A stretch of 64,000 bases of DNA from Leptospira montravelensis (GCF_004770045.1 NZ_RQFO01000001.1:1-64000); one strand, 5' to 3'; positions 19,390 through 28,810 are shown, counted from the first letter of the stretch. Notes: generated by a model not told the origin, from the letters alone. Numbers and translations are program-made.

Positions 19390-20223
19390 ATGCCAAATAG
19401 AAGACAATACATCACTAGTTTTTCCAATCCAAAAGTCAAGTGGGTAGCGGGACTCAAAGAAAAACGAAATCGAGATGAAGAAAAAAAGTTTTTCATCGAA
19501 GGGTATCGTGAAATCAAAAAAGCAATCACAAGTAACCCGAACTCACCTATCCCTTGTTTGCCGGTAAATATCACAAGTCTCTTTATTTCCCCTGAATGTT
19601 TTTTGGGAGAAAACGAAGAGGTCCTCATCCAGTCCGTCCATTGCCCTATCTTTGAACTTCCTCGAAAAATTTTTGAAAAAATTTCTTACAGAGATCGACC
19701 AGACGGCCTTATCGCAGTGGCAGAAACTCCCGAGGCCCATGTCCCTTGGGAAAAAATCAAATCCATTGAAACCAATCCCATTCTTATTATAGAAGGAGTG
19801 GAAAAACCCGGCAATCTCGGAACCATACTCCGAACCGCAGAAGGTGCCGGTGTTGGCCTTGTGATTGTCACCGATCCAAGAATTGATCTTTTTAATCCCA
19901 ATGTGGTACGGGCAAGTACGGGAACTATTTTTACTTTACCCGTTTATATTGGAGATTTACAGGAAGTTCTAAAGAAATTTCAATCCAAAGGTTACAAACG
20001 TTATGCGGTCACTCCAGAAGGAAAAACTCTATATACTTCCATCAATATGAAAGAAAAATCCGTATTTCTTTTTGGAAGTGAACAGTATGGATTGAGCGTG
20101 GAAGCAAAAAACCTTTCTGATGACACCCTTCATTTACCCATGCTTGGAGAAGCAGATTCCTTAAACTTAGCCATGTCCTGTGGAATCGTTTTGTATGAAT
20201 CCATTAGACAAAGAAACCAATGA
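19390..20223 (+). CDS. TrmH/SpoU family RNA 2'-O-methyltransferase
   Basis: A 277-aa SPOUT (trefoil-knot) enzyme. An N-terminal substrate-binding domain (about 1-105, FSNPKVKWVAGLKEKRNRDE) is followed by the catalytic SPOUT domain: motif 1 IIEGVEKPGNLGTILRTAEG with the Asn/Arg active site, motif 2 LFGSEQYGLS, and motif 3 LPMLGEADSLNLAMSCGIVLYE. It methylates a ribose in rRNA or tRNA. It overlaps the next gene by 4 nt and lies 33 nt after another methyltransferase, forming an RNA-modification pair. Confidence 0.9.
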   Translation: MPNRRQYITSFSNPKVKWVAGLKEKRNRDEEKKFFIEGYREIKKAITSNPNSPIPCLPVNITSLFISPECFLGENEEVLIQSVHCPIFELPRKIFEKISYRDRPDGLIAVAETPEAHVPWEKIKSIETNPILIIEGVEKPGNLGTILRTAEGAGVGLVIVTDPRIDLFNPNVVRASTGTIFTLPVYIGDLQEVLKKFQSKGYKRYAVTPEGKTLYTSINMKEKSVFLFGSEQYGLSVEAKNLSDDTLHLPMLGEADSLNLAMSCGIVLYESIRQRNQ

Positions 20224-21287
20224 AACTATATTTTTATATTTCAGGCCACGGTTTTGGACATATCAGTCGCTCAGGAAATATCATAAGGCGCCTACTAAAA
20301 GAGGATTTCATTGAAGAAATTCATTTGATCAGTCCGAGAATTTCATTTTTGGATTATACCCATCCAAAACTCATCACAAGAAATTTAAAACTGGATGTAG
20401 GAGTTTCGCAAAAAAACTCCCTCTCCATTGATTTACAGACCACAAAAGAAGAACTCATCGACTTCGAAAAAAAGAAATCAAAACTTCTAAAAGAAGAAAC
20501 AGAATACTGCAAAAAACATAAAATAGGTTTGATCCTAACCGACAGTTCTTCGTTTCCCATTACCATTGCTTTGGAAACAGGAATCCCCAGTATGTTTATT
20601 GGGAATTTTACTTGGGATTTTATTTATCAAAATTACGCAAAAGATGATTCATATTTTGGAACTCTCAGCGAACAACTGCAGGTGGAATACGGATTTGCAA
20701 CGGAAGCATTGGTGTTGCCGTTTTATTGTCCTATGCCCCCTTTCTTAGAGTCATCTAACATTGGCCTTGTGGGAAGAAAACCAACTCTCTCTAAATCGCA
20801 AAGCCGACAAAAGTTTGGATGGAAGGATGATACCACATACATCCTATTATCCTTCGGTGCTTACGGCCTAGAAGGAACCAAACTACAAACAGAAAATCTT
20901 CCAAGGTCCATCCAACTTGTTGCTTATGGGGTTCCTGGAATCCAAATAGAAGGAATTTTAGTTCCCGAAGTTTCCCATTATCCGGACTTAGTAGCGGCTG
21001 CAGATTTTGTGTGTACAAAACCGGGATACGGAATTTTAGCAGAATGTTATTATGCAAAAACCCCCATTCTTTATACAGACCGAGGAGATTTTAGCGAATA
21101 CATCCATTTGGTAAATGCACTCGATTTATACTTTCGTTCCGCATATATTGACTTATCTCGAATAATTTCTTGTCAATTTGAAGAAGTGCTGACTCTAATT
21201 AATACGATCGACTCCATGACTCCAAAGTTAGAATTAAAAACTGACGGAGAAGAGGATGTTCTTTCACACTTATTAGAATACAATTAA
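20220..21287 (+). CDS. GT-B type glycosyltransferase-like protein
   Basis: A 355-aa protein starting with YFYISGHGFGHISRSGNIIR, the HGxGH loop seen in MurG/UGT-like proteins. It has a Rossmann-like N-domain and a C-domain with VPEVSHYPDLVAAADFVCTKPGYGILAEC, close to the nucleotide-sugar-binding loop of family 28 glycosyltransferases. No membrane segment. Similar domains occur in L-arabinokinase-like and predicted sugar-processing proteins, so activity is uncertain. It ends one base before the FapA-like gene, with translational coupling to both neighbours. Confidence 0.75.
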   Translation: MKLYFYISGHGFGHISRSGNIIRRLLKEDFIEEIHLISPRISFLDYTHPKLITRNLKLDVGVSQKNSLSIDLQTTKEELIDFEKKKSKLLKEETEYCKKHKIGLILTDSSSFPITIALETGIPSMFIGNFTWDFIYQNYAKDDSYFGTLSEQLQVEYGFATEALVLPFYCPMPPFLESSNIGLVGRKPTLSKSQSRQKFGWKDDTTYILLSFGAYGLEGTKLQTENLPRSIQLVAYGVPGIQIEGILVPEVSHYPDLVAAADFVCTKPGYGILAECYYAKTPILYTDRGDFSEYIHLVNALDLYFRSAYIDLSRIISCQFEEVLTLINTIDSMTPKLELKTDGEEDVLSHLLEYN

Positions 21288-22958
21288 ATGCCCGGACCAG
21301 ACTCTTATACCGATCGTATCCTCCAAGATTTAGAAGCTTCCGAAAATGGTTATTTCCAAATCGAAAATTCGGGAGGCAAAGCCGTATTAAAAATCTCCAA
21401 ACCCGGTGCCAAAGGCAAAAAAGTCGATTACAAGGATGTACTCGCAAGGGTGCAACTTTTTGGTGTGGAAGGTTACAACCAGGAACAAATTAAAAAAGCA
21501 GTCGCACTTTCTGAGGGCAAACCAGTTGAAATTGGAACTTGGTCTAAGGGTGATCCTATCAGTTCCTATGCAGACATCACCATCTCCGAAGATCATATGG
21601 AAGCAAAAATGGTTCTCCATCCTCCCAAACATGGGGGCAATCTTCTCACCGAACATCAGTTACGCGGGCAAATTGCTTCCGTAGGAATTTCTGTGGGAAT
21701 CATTGATATTGTCATTCAAAACCAAATCAAAGATCCGAACTTTTTTGTTCCTTATACCATTGCAAAAGGATACCCCCCCGTTCCAGGAAAAGATGGTGAA
21801 ATCAAAATTTACTTTCGCTCCGATAACAAACCCCAACTGGAAGAAGATGAACATGGTCGTATCGATTATAAAAATATTGGAGTCATTCAATCCGTAAAAC
21901 CGGGAGATCTGATTGCCGAAAGGATCCCACCTAAAAAGGGAGAATTTGGGAAAACAGTAAACGGAACCATCATCCCTTACCCAGAAGAAAAATCAGTGGA
22001 ATGGAATCTCGGGCCCAATGTAGAACTCAAAGGGGAAAAACTATATGCTCAAATTGCAGGTAGACCTGTTTTATCTGCTTCCTTTGAAATCAAAGTAGAT
22101 GAAGTGATCCAACTGGAAGCTGTCGATTACTCCACTGGCAATATTGATTTTCCAGGTACCATCATTGTAGAAGAAAAAATTGGAGATGGATTTTCTCTTA
22201 CCACCAATGGAAGTATCATCATTCGTAATTCCGTTGGAAAAGCCTTTCTCAAAGCCAAAGGAGACATTGTTTTATCAGGTGGTTTTATGGGACGCGGGGA
22301 AGGTTATATAGAATCGGATGGAAATATTTATGCAAAATTTGTGGAACAAGGGAAACTCACGGCACAAGGAAGTATTTTTGTGGAAGAAGCCGTGATGCAT
22401 TCAGAACTTTCCGCAAAAGATTTCATTCGAGTTTTGGGAGGACGTGGCGAGGTGATGGGAGGAACCATCATTGCAGGCAACTCGCTCACTTGTGCCAAAC
22501 TTGGTGCTGTTGTAGAAACCAAAACCAAAGTGGCTATTGGAACACCACCAGAATTACTCGATGAACTCAATCGAATGAAAAAAGAAATCACGGAAAAAGA
22601 AATCACTCTTCATAAAGTCCAACTAACCCTCACCAAACTCGTGGAAAAAAGCCAAAAAAAAGAACTGAACAAGGAAGAAAAAGAAAGTATCGCGAAACTG
22701 AGAGAAGCAAACGAAAAGTTTACGAAAGTTTTAGAAACAGAAACAAAACAGTTTGAAACAGCACTTGGTTCTTATGAACCAAATCCAGATGCCTTTGTGG
22801 ATGTGGAGAGAGAGGTATTTCCTGGAGTGGACCTTAGTTTTGGAGCAGGAAAAACCTACCGTTTGGGTATCAATTCCTTAGTAGGGAAAACACATTTTTA
22901 TTTGGGGACGGACGGAAGCATTCAAACAGAACGAACCGTCATACGAAAAGAAGACTAA
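21288..22958 (+). CDS. FapA/DUF342 domain protein
   Basis: A 556-aa protein of the FapA (DUF342) family. An N-terminal alpha/beta domain (about 15-170) is followed by a parallel beta-helix (about 180-420, for example IIVEEKIGDGFSLTTNGSII and SDGNIYAKFVEQGKLTAQGS). A coiled coil at about 420-490 (KKEITEKEITLHKVQLTLTK) and a short C-terminal beta segment complete it. FapA proteins are cytoplasmic scaffolds related in fold to bactofilin and the MinC C-terminus. Its exact role is unknown. It is the last gene of the plus-strand block. Confidence 0.85.
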   Translation: MPGPDSYTDRILQDLEASENGYFQIENSGGKAVLKISKPGAKGKKVDYKDVLARVQLFGVEGYNQEQIKKAVALSEGKPVEIGTWSKGDPISSYADITISEDHMEAKMVLHPPKHGGNLLTEHQLRGQIASVGISVGIIDIVIQNQIKDPNFFVPYTIAKGYPPVPGKDGEIKIYFRSDNKPQLEEDEHGRIDYKNIGVIQSVKPGDLIAERIPPKKGEFGKTVNGTIIPYPEEKSVEWNLGPNVELKGEKLYAQIAGRPVLSASFEIKVDEVIQLEAVDYSTGNIDFPGTIIVEEKIGDGFSLTTNGSIIIRNSVGKAFLKAKGDIVLSGGFMGRGEGYIESDGNIYAKFVEQGKLTAQGSIFVEEAVMHSELSAKDFIRVLGGRGEVMGGTIIAGNSLTCAKLGAVVETKTKVAIGTPPELLDELNRMKKEITEKEITLHKVQLTLTKLVEKSQKKELNKEEKESIAKLREANEKFTKVLETETKQFETALGSYEPNPDAFVDVEREVFPGVDLSFGAGKTYRLGINSLVGKTHFYLGTDGSIQTERTVIRKED

Positions 22959-22992
22959 ACTAATTTTATTTAACAAAAGATTGGTTAAACAA

Positions 22993-23757
22993 TCAATCTC
23001 CGTTGATGATCCCTTCATCCTCATCACGAGAAATTCTTTTTTCTGGTTTAAGATCCGCATCTACTGAATTTGTAACTTCAGGCACAATAGTTTTCTTTCG
23101 TTTCTCAAATTTCAATTTTGCTAAATCAGCTTTATCAAACACTAACCAATGTTTGTTGCGAAACCCAGAAACCTTTTTAAAAGAAAACCCTTGGCCCTGT
23201 AAAATGTATGTCGATGTGGGAAAATGTTCAAAAGGAATATCTGGAATATTGGACCAATCAAAATAGTTCCCTTGTTCATCATAGGAAATTTCTTTCTGAA
23301 GTTCTCCAAATAGAATTTCTATGGAAGTATCTGTTGACCAAATATAAAAACCAGTTCTTGAATAATGAGAAACTACAGAACGAACAGGATTGTATTTAGA
23401 AATTACAAGGAGGATTTGGTCTGGTTTTAATTTTTGTAAACCATCCACAAGGTCCAATGCGAATTCTTTGATTTCTTTTTCTTCGAACACATACTGGTTT
23501 ACATCTCCATAAGAACTTTCTTCACGAAACCGGATGTTGCCAAGCAAATCTAAAACCTTATCTTCCGTAATTTCAACAGGATGAGCAAAAGTTTTTGCAA
23601 CAGAAGACTCTGACTTTAAATTAATTTTGTCGCGAGCCACTGTATAAATCGCAAACTCGTTACTTCTAAAGAGTAAAGACCTAGACTTAACACCTGTTGC
23701 ACAGGAATTCAAAGTAATGGATAAAATGAGTAAAGAGAAAATTCGATAGAGTTTCAT
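22993..23757 (-). CDS. Putative lipoprotein, unknown function
   Basis: A 254-aa protein with a short basic N-terminus, a hydrophobic stretch, and lipobox ITLNSCATG with Cys18 as the probable lipidation site. The rest (about 25-240) is mixed alpha/beta with SKYNPVRSVVSHYSRTGFYIWS; the tail is charged and rich in Asp and Glu. No family recognised. It lies 5 nt downstream of the STAS gene and so shares its transcript. It faces the FapA gene convergently with only 34 nt between and no visible terminator. Confidence 0.82.
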   Translation of the reverse strand: MKLYRIFSLLILSITLNSCATGVKSRSLLFRSNEFAIYTVARDKINLKSESSVAKTFAHPVEITEDKVLDLLGNIRFREESSYGDVNQYVFEEKEIKEFALDLVDGLQKLKPDQILLVISKYNPVRSVVSHYSRTGFYIWSTDTSIEILFGELQKEISYDEQGNYFDWSNIPDIPFEHFPTSTYILQGQGFSFKKVSGFRNKHWLVFDKADLAKLKFEKRKKTIVPEVTNSVDADLKPEKRISRDEDEGIINGD

Positions 23758-23762
23758 TACGC

Positions 23763-24122
23763 TTATGCCTCTAGAGTTTTTTGAAACTCCGGAAATTTAG
23801 AAAGGTATTCATCCAAAGTCAGAATGGAGAGAATATGATTGAGTCCAGAAAGTCGAAATACAGAGTTTAGATTTTTGTTCAAATTGGTTACGAAAATTTC
23901 TACACCACGGTTGTGGAGTGCAGAGGAAGCTTTGATCACAGCACCAATTCCGCTCGAGTCTAAAAACTTTACAGAATGAAAATCCATCGTCAATTTTCCG
24001 AAATTTTTACTTTCAATCGCCTTCTCAAATTCTTGGTAAAACTCTCTCGAGTTTTCCATCAAGACATCCCTTTGGATTGATAGAAGAAGATGATTTTCCT
24101 GACGGTGGCTTTGAATCAACAT
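23763..24122 (-). CDS. STAS-domain anti-anti-sigma factor-like protein
   Basis: A 119-aa single STAS domain (SpoIIAA-like). The hallmark loop KFLDSSGIGAVIKASSAL holds the serine that is phosphorylated in the family (Ser in DSSG). The C-terminal helix is NSVFRLSGLNHIL. It switches partners with an anti-sigma kinase; SpoIIE-type phosphatases such as the one at 16601 reactivate such proteins. No kinase or sigma gene is adjacent. Confidence 0.9.
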   Translation of the reverse strand: MLIQSHRQENHLLLSIQRDVLMENSREFYQEFEKAIESKNFGKLTMDFHSVKFLDSSGIGAVIKASSALHNRGVEIFVTNLNKNLNSVFRLSGLNHILSILTLDEYLSKFPEFQKTLEA

Positions 24123-24176
24123 AGTTGGATTAACAATACGTTAGGATTCTTAGGATTTGTGTCAAGAAAATCGGCT

Positions 24177-24365
24177 TTAAGAAAGCAGGGACAAATCGGT
24201 CAGATTCATCTCTAAATCGTGAGGAAATCCTTCTTTGTCGTTATAAACGACTATGGCCTTGTCTGATTGTATTTCTTTGATTTCCACTGTGGAACCAGTA
24301 AAAATAAAAATCCCTTGGTGAAGGAAGGTTTGTTTGGTAAGTTTTGCCTTATCTCCCGGCTTCAT
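24177..24365 (-). CDS. Small beta-rich hypothetical protein
   Basis: A 62-aa protein (MKPGDKAKLTKQTFLHQG start) with an SH3-like all-beta pattern and a conserved-looking VEIKEIQSDKAIVVYNDKEG stretch. Its start overlaps the end of the NifU-like/pentapeptide gene by 4 nt (ATGA), which supports that it is real and co-expressed. Function unknown; possibly an accessory factor of that gene. Confidence 0.7.
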   Translation of the reverse strand: MKPGDKAKLTKQTFLHQGIFIFTGSTVEIKEIQSDKAIVVYNDKEGFPHDLEMNLTDLSLLS

Positions 24366-25156
24366 TCCCCATCCTCTTTTTTTAGATATAAATCTTTTCC
24401 GGCTTTTTTCATCACATCAAAGATGTACATTTGGCTGTGATCTACCCTGGTTCCAATATCATAAATGGCGTCAGTAAAATCAGCACCATCAATTTTCGCT
24501 GAAGCAAGTTTGGCAAAACGTAAATCAGCACCGCGGAAATTGGCGTTTCTTAAATCTGCTCCATTAAAAAACGAAGCTTTTAGGTTGGCACCTTGAAAGT
24601 TGGCACCCACAAAACTCGAGTTTTGAAGGAAGGCATTGTGAAGGTCAGCACCAGAAAAATCAACCCCGTCTAATTTTTCTTTTTCCAACATAACACTGGA
24701 TAACTTAGCATCACGAAGGTGACCTTGTTTATGAAGGAGTTCCATCGTTTGTGCTTTGGTGATTCGGTTTTCTTTAGGAACACCTTGTCCCGATTCATAA
24801 TCTTCCACTGCTTTTTTGAGAGCAGCAACAGCAGATTCTGGATAGTTTTTTCTTCGTTCGGGAAATTCGAAAAGGGTTTCTAAAGTTTCAGGAGTTAAGT
24901 TTCTTAGGTCGTTTAAAGATTTGCCTTTGGAATACTCAGTTGCCATTGCAAGTGCAACAATCCCAAACCCACAACCTGTTGTGGTGTAACTTGCGTCTTC
25001 CACAACGAGGTTTTCGTTTAACTTTAAATAGATGCGATATCCGTCACCGCAACCTGTGTTGCGGTAATAGGAGACGACTGTAGCGTCTTCCATCTCACGG
25101 TAATTCATCCTTTGGTCGTTGATTTCTTTGTAGCGAGCAAAGTCCATTACTGCCAT
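24362..25156 (-). CDS. IscU/NifU-like domain fused to pentapeptide repeats
   Basis: 264 aa. Residues about 10-125 resemble the Fe-S scaffold IscU/NifU N-domain: TGCGDGY (Cys36 with the adjacent Asp38) and TTTGCGFG (Cys62). At the third cluster-ligand position the family has RxKC; here it reads RRKNYPES, so Tyr105 replaces Cys. Residues about 145-240 are pentapeptide repeats (DFSGADL, ANFQGANL, ADLRNANFRGADL), predicting a right-handed quadrilateral beta-helix. It is co-transcribed with the 62-aa protein and lies 47 nt downstream of rpmE. It is not a plain Fe-S scaffold; function unknown. Confidence 0.85.
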   Translation of the reverse strand: MAVMDFARYKEINDQRMNYREMEDATVVSYYRNTGCGDGYRIYLKLNENLVVEDASYTTTGCGFGIVALAMATEYSKGKSLNDLRNLTPETLETLFEFPERRKNYPESAVAALKKAVEDYESGQGVPKENRITKAQTMELLHKQGHLRDAKLSSVMLEKEKLDGVDFSGADLHNAFLQNSSFVGANFQGANLKASFFNGADLRNANFRGADLRFAKLASAKIDGADFTDAIYDIGTRVDHSQMYIFDVMKKAGKDLYLKKEDGE

Positions 25157-25203
25157 GAGTTGTTCCCCCGTTATTAGTTAGACGGATGCGAGGCCGATGC
25201 CTC

Positions 25204-25404
25204 TTACTTCATTTTGTATTTTTTCTTGAACTTGTCTACGCGGCCTGTAGTATCCACTAATTTGGATTTTCCAGTAAAAAATGGATGGCAATTGGAACAA
25301 ATTTCCACACTGATATCCCCGGCAGTAGATCTTGTATCGATCACTGTACCACAAGCGCATTTGATTTTTGAAGAAACGTATTTTGGATGTATGTCAGTTT
25401 TCAT
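25204..25404 (-). CDS. rpmE: 50S ribosomal protein L31
   Basis: A 66-aa zinc-containing (C+) L31: CAC at 16-18 and [11 protein letters not shown] with two more cysteines complete the Zn ribbon. MKTDIHPKY is the canonical start. It lies 10 nt after rho, a common bacterial gene order. Zinc dependence implies a possible zinc-free paralogue elsewhere, none being visible here. Confidence 0.96.
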   Translation of the reverse strand: MKTDIHPKYVSSKIKCACGTVIDTRSTAGDISVEICSNCHPFFTGKSKLVDTTGRVDKFKKKYKMK

Positions 25405-25414
25405 GGTGGCCCTT

Positions 25415-26818
25415 TTAGTTCGTATTCATGCTGGCGAGGAATTGGTCATTCGTCTTCGCGCCACGCATTTTTTCAATCAATAGTTCCATACTTTCGGTGA
25501 TACTCATAGGAGAAAGTACTTTTCGAAGGATAAAGACTCGAGTGAGGGTATCTTGCGGCAGAAGGAGTTCTTCTTTTCTTGTGCCCGAACGGTTGATGTC
25601 AATGGCAGGGAAAATTCGTTTGTCTGCGAGTTTTCGGTCCAAATGGATTTCCATATTTCCCGTTCCCTTAAATTCCTCAAAAATCACCTCGTCCATTCGA
25701 GAACCCGTGTCAATAAGGGCAGTGGCGATGATGGTGAGTGACCCACCCTCTTCGATATTCCTTGCCGCTCCAAAAAAACGTTTTGGTTTGTGAAGGGCAT
25801 TGGAGTCCACACCACCAGAAAGGATTTTTCCAGAAGTTGGAACCACTTGGTTGTATGCGCGGGCAAGTCTTGTGATGGAGTCGAGTAAAATGACCACATC
25901 CTTTCCGTGTTCCACAAGTCGTTTTGCTTTTTCAATGACCATCTCTGCCACTTGGACGTGGCGTTGTGCAGGTTCATCAAAAGTGGAACTCACTACTTCC
26001 CCTTTTACATGGCGAGCCATGTCCGTTACTTCTTCCGGACGTTCATCGATGAGTAACACGATAAGAAAAATTTCTGGGTGGTTGCGTGTGATAGCATTGG
26101 CAATGGATTGCATGAGGACTGTTTTACCAGTTCGAGGTGGCGCAACAATAAGAGCTCTTTGTCCTTTTCCAATCGGACACATAAGGTCAATCACACGAGT
26201 GTCCAAATGGCTTGGATCAAACTCCATATTGATTCTTTCATTCGGATAAAGTGGTGTTAGGTTATCGAATAAATTTCTTTTTTGTGCGACTTCCACGGGG
26301 AAACCGTTGATGGATTCCACACGTAACATGGCAAAAAAACGTTCTGCTTCTTTTGGAGGCCGGATAAGCCCTGTGACAGTATCACCAGTGCGAAGACCAA
26401 ACAATTTGATTTGGGAAGGAGAAACATAAATATCATCTGGACCTGGCACATAATTATAGTCAGGTGATCGAAGGAAACCGTATCCATCAGGAAGTCTTTC
26501 CATGACTCCTGCTGCATGCACCTGTCCATCTTTTTCGGTTTGTGCTTGGAGGAGAGCAAACATCAAGTTTTGTTTTTTTAAACCATGAGTGTTTTCCACT
26601 CCTAAACCTTTCGCAAGGTCAGCCAGTTCGTTGATGTTTTTTTTCTTGAGTTCGACTAAATCAAGTGGCGGCGGAATTGGACCTTCATAACGATTCTTTT
26701 TTTTCTTAAATTGTTTCGGTGGTTCGGAAGCATCGTCTTGGTCCATGATGCCGTTCGTATATTCAGTTGGTTCTTCAGGAGGATTAACTTGGATTTCTTC
26801 TTGTTTGCGTGATGCCAT
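25415..26818 (-). CDS. rho: Transcription termination factor Rho
   Basis: A 467-aa hexameric RNA-dependent ATPase. The N-terminal 50 residues are a charged, low-complexity extension (KKKKNRYEG). The N-terminal helix domain ([18 protein letters not shown]) and cold-shock RNA-binding domain ([20 protein letters not shown]) follow. Walker A is APPRTGKT at 226-233, and [32 protein letters not shown] and [18 protein letters not shown] are the Walker B, Q- and R-loop regions. It is first of a rho-rpmE unit. Confidence 0.97.
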   Translation of the reverse strand: MASRKQEEIQVNPPEEPTEYTNGIMDQDDASEPPKQFKKKKNRYEGPIPPPLDLVELKKKNINELADLAKGLGVENTHGLKKQNLMFALLQAQTEKDGQVHAAGVMERLPDGYGFLRSPDYNYVPGPDDIYVSPSQIKLFGLRTGDTVTGLIRPPKEAERFFAMLRVESINGFPVEVAQKRNLFDNLTPLYPNERINMEFDPSHLDTRVIDLMCPIGKGQRALIVAPPRTGKTVLMQSIANAITRNHPEIFLIVLLIDERPEEVTDMARHVKGEVVSSTFDEPAQRHVQVAEMVIEKAKRLVEHGKDVVILLDSITRLARAYNQVVPTSGKILSGGVDSNALHKPKRFFGAARNIEEGGSLTIIATALIDTGSRMDEVIFEEFKGTGNMEIHLDRKLADKRIFPAIDINRSGTRKEELLLPQDTLTRVFILRKVLSPMSITESMELLIEKMRGAKTNDQFLASMNTN

Positions 26819-26848
26819 AGATTGTTCTACATTGATTTGTTAGAGTAT

Positions 26849-26878
26849 TTGATAAAAATCGGGAAACCATTTGTGCAA
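26849..26878 (-). promoter_or_regulatory. Candidate rho promoter
   Basis: Minus-strand TTGCAC (26873-26878) and TATCAA (26849-26854) with an 18-nt spacer, about 30 nt upstream of the rho start. The spacing suits a housekeeping sigma-70 promoter. No long leader of the kind used for E. coli rho autoregulation fits. Confidence 0.35.
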
Positions 26879-26960
26879 GTTAAGTATGCAAGGGAAACAG
26901 CGAAGTGCGGAGGTGTTTTCTCAAACGGTAATGAAAAAGTTGTTTTTCTGAGTGTTTTCG

Positions 26961-28124
26961 TCAACGTCTTTTTTTTGTCTTTTTTCTCGCTACACTAGGT
27001 TTTGGGCTCTGTTTTTTACCTTTCGGCGCTTGTTTCACAGATTTCACCGGTTTCTGAATGATTTTGGACTTCTTACTAGGAAGTGAATTCGGTTTCTCGG
27101 TGATTTTTTTTGGTTTCTCACCAGGTTTTTCAGAGCGTTTCCTCGGAATTACAGTTTTTACCTTCGCTTCATTTTGAAACCGTTCCGAAAGTTTTAAAAA
27201 ACGGATACGGTTTTGTAAGGTAGTTCTTGGAACACCAAGTTCTGTTGCTGTATGTGAAATATTATTAGAATTCCTTTTTAGCGACTTATGGATGTAATGT
27301 GATTCCATTTCTTCCAAAACTGTTTCGAGTGGGAGTTTAGAAAGGAATGCTTCTCCTAAATTAGGAAATTCTGAATCCCCATTTCCCATCGATTGGGAAA
27401 ATAATGAAGGAGAAAAATGGTATAAAAATCCAACTACCTTTTTCTCTTTTTTTAACGTGATGATACGAAGGTTGGATCGAAGTTCTGTGATGTTTGTATG
27501 TAAAACAGTTGTATCTGCATCTTTACCCAAAGACAAATCATGTTCTTTTAGATAAGTGGCTAAGACTTCCCTGTTTAGGTTATGTAAGTATTTTTCTGCT
27601 AACTGCAATGAATCACGAAACAAAGGCTTTGTGAGAATATCATTTTCAAAGGTTTCATTATAAAAAACAGTAGAACCCGTGACATCTGTTGCCAAAAGTC
27701 CATCTGGGAAATGGGATAGAATTAATTCCATAAACCACTGCACAGAATCCGCATTGTCTTTTTTCTTTTCTAGTTTGGATTCGATTTCTTCGAGTTTCGG
27801 ATCACGAATGTTTGCAGAATCTAATTTGGAAAAGGCGGCAAGAAACCTTGGTTTATCCCAATTGTCTTTTTTTTCTCCATCAAGACCAATGACGGGAATC
27901 TGAGTTGATTCTTTAAAATACAAAATCAGATTTTCATGAAGTTCTCTTTCTAAGATCTCTAAAGGGATTTCATCTAAGTCTTCCCTTTCTCGTCCCAAAT
28001 CGGACAACTCGCGGTGGACACGATCTTTGGAAAGGAGACCGAGTAACTCACCCGCTTCCGAAATTACGGGAAGATGGGTGGCCTTAGTCAGCAAAAAATG
28101 ACGATAAAGTGATTCGAACTTCAC
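26961..28124 (-). CDS. CBS/PAS/Fis-type HTH regulator with basic tail
   Basis: 387 aa. Residues about 1-100 form a CBS-like module (ATHLPVISEAGELLGLLSKD and IPVIGLDGEK). A PAS-like region spans about 130-245 (HFPDGLLATDVTGSTVFYNETF). A Fis-type helix-turn-helix follows at about 285-322 (ISHTATELGVPRTTLQNRIR). The last 60 residues are Lys/Arg/Pro-rich (KKSKIIQKPVKSVKQAPKG), like histone-H1-type tails. It lacks the AAA+ domain of sigma-54 activators although the PAS-Fis parts resemble them. It is probably a DNA-binding regulator responding to a ligand. Monocistronic. Confidence 0.8.
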   Translation of the reverse strand: MKFESLYRHFLLTKATHLPVISEAGELLGLLSKDRVHRELSDLGREREDLDEIPLEILERELHENLILYFKESTQIPVIGLDGEKKDNWDKPRFLAAFSKLDSANIRDPKLEEIESKLEKKKDNADSVQWFMELILSHFPDGLLATDVTGSTVFYNETFENDILTKPLFRDSLQLAEKYLHNLNREVLATYLKEHDLSLGKDADTTVLHTNITELRSNLRIITLKKEKKVVGFLYHFSPSLFSQSMGNGDSEFPNLGEAFLSKLPLETVLEEMESHYIHKSLKRNSNNISHTATELGVPRTTLQNRIRFLKLSERFQNEAKVKTVIPRKRSEKPGEKPKKITEKPNSLPSKKSKIIQKPVKSVKQAPKGKKQSPKPSVARKKTKKRR

Positions 28125-28170
28125 TAAGCAGTCATTCTTTCGAATTTAGTATCAGTGAAAATCGAAATTT

Positions 28171-28809
28171 TTAGTTTTCTTGAATCGTGTTTTGCTTTTG
28201 TTTATGAAGGCCCATCCAAATGGGTTGAACCCAAACGGAATCAGCTGATTGGAATTCTTCAGGGATCTCTGCTTTTTGCGATCGTAAAGACATAAGACTA
28301 TAAACTAGCGAACGTTTGTATGTATGAAGGGAAAGTTGGTAATTCCCAGACAAAAAGTATTCTTTTGCATGGTCTTTTTCACTTTTTGCCATCATCAAAT
28401 ACCTTTGAATTTTTTCTTTGGTATCCCATTCGATTGGTTTGTTACTATTTTTTTCTTCGCCTTCTAATATAATCCACCCACCCATAGCTTTTTGATAAAG
28501 TCCGTTTGCGGACTCTTCCATAGGAAAACATAGTTTTCGTTGTGTGATTATTAGTTCCCCTTCCGCAAGCGAAAGAGTTTTTTCCATTTCCACACGGTTG
28601 CCCGCACGGTAAGTTTCTTCCACTTGTGTGCGTATGGTTTCAATTGAACTTTTCCCGGTTTCAGGTTCCAACTTCAATTGTTCTTTGATGTCGAGGACCA
28701 GTGCTATTTTCCCATCTAATTGTTTTTTACGTTCCCTGTAGGACATTGTGGTTTTTGCCACAAGTCCGAGCGCAAAACAAAAGATGATAACACTGGAAAT
28801 CCACTTCAT
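28171..28809 (-). CDS. Exported/anchored hypothetical protein
   Basis: A 212-aa protein from the ATG at 28809, one base after the upstream stop (the reading frame extends further only as antisense-type overlap of the upstream gene). It has an N-terminal membrane segment at 4-20 (ISSVIIFCFALGLVAKT), then a largely helical domain with LSLAEGELIITQRKLCFPM and TPR-like helices near the end (AKEYFLSGNYQLSLHTYKRS). No family recognised. It is co-expressed with the 330-aa protein. Confidence 0.78.
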   Translation of the reverse strand: MKWISSVIIFCFALGLVAKTTMSYRERKKQLDGKIALVLDIKEQLKLEPETGKSSIETIRTQVEETYRAGNRVEMEKTLSLAEGELIITQRKLCFPMEESANGLYQKAMGGWIILEGEEKNSNKPIEWDTKEKIQRYLMMAKSEKDHAKEYFLSGNYQLSLHTYKRSLVYSLMSLRSQKAEIPEEFQSADSVWVQPIWMGLHKQKQNTIQEN

Positions 28810-28810
28810 A

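Noticed and set aside
25428..26249. Long plus-strand frames across rho.
   Set aside because: Antisense shadows of a highly conserved gene.
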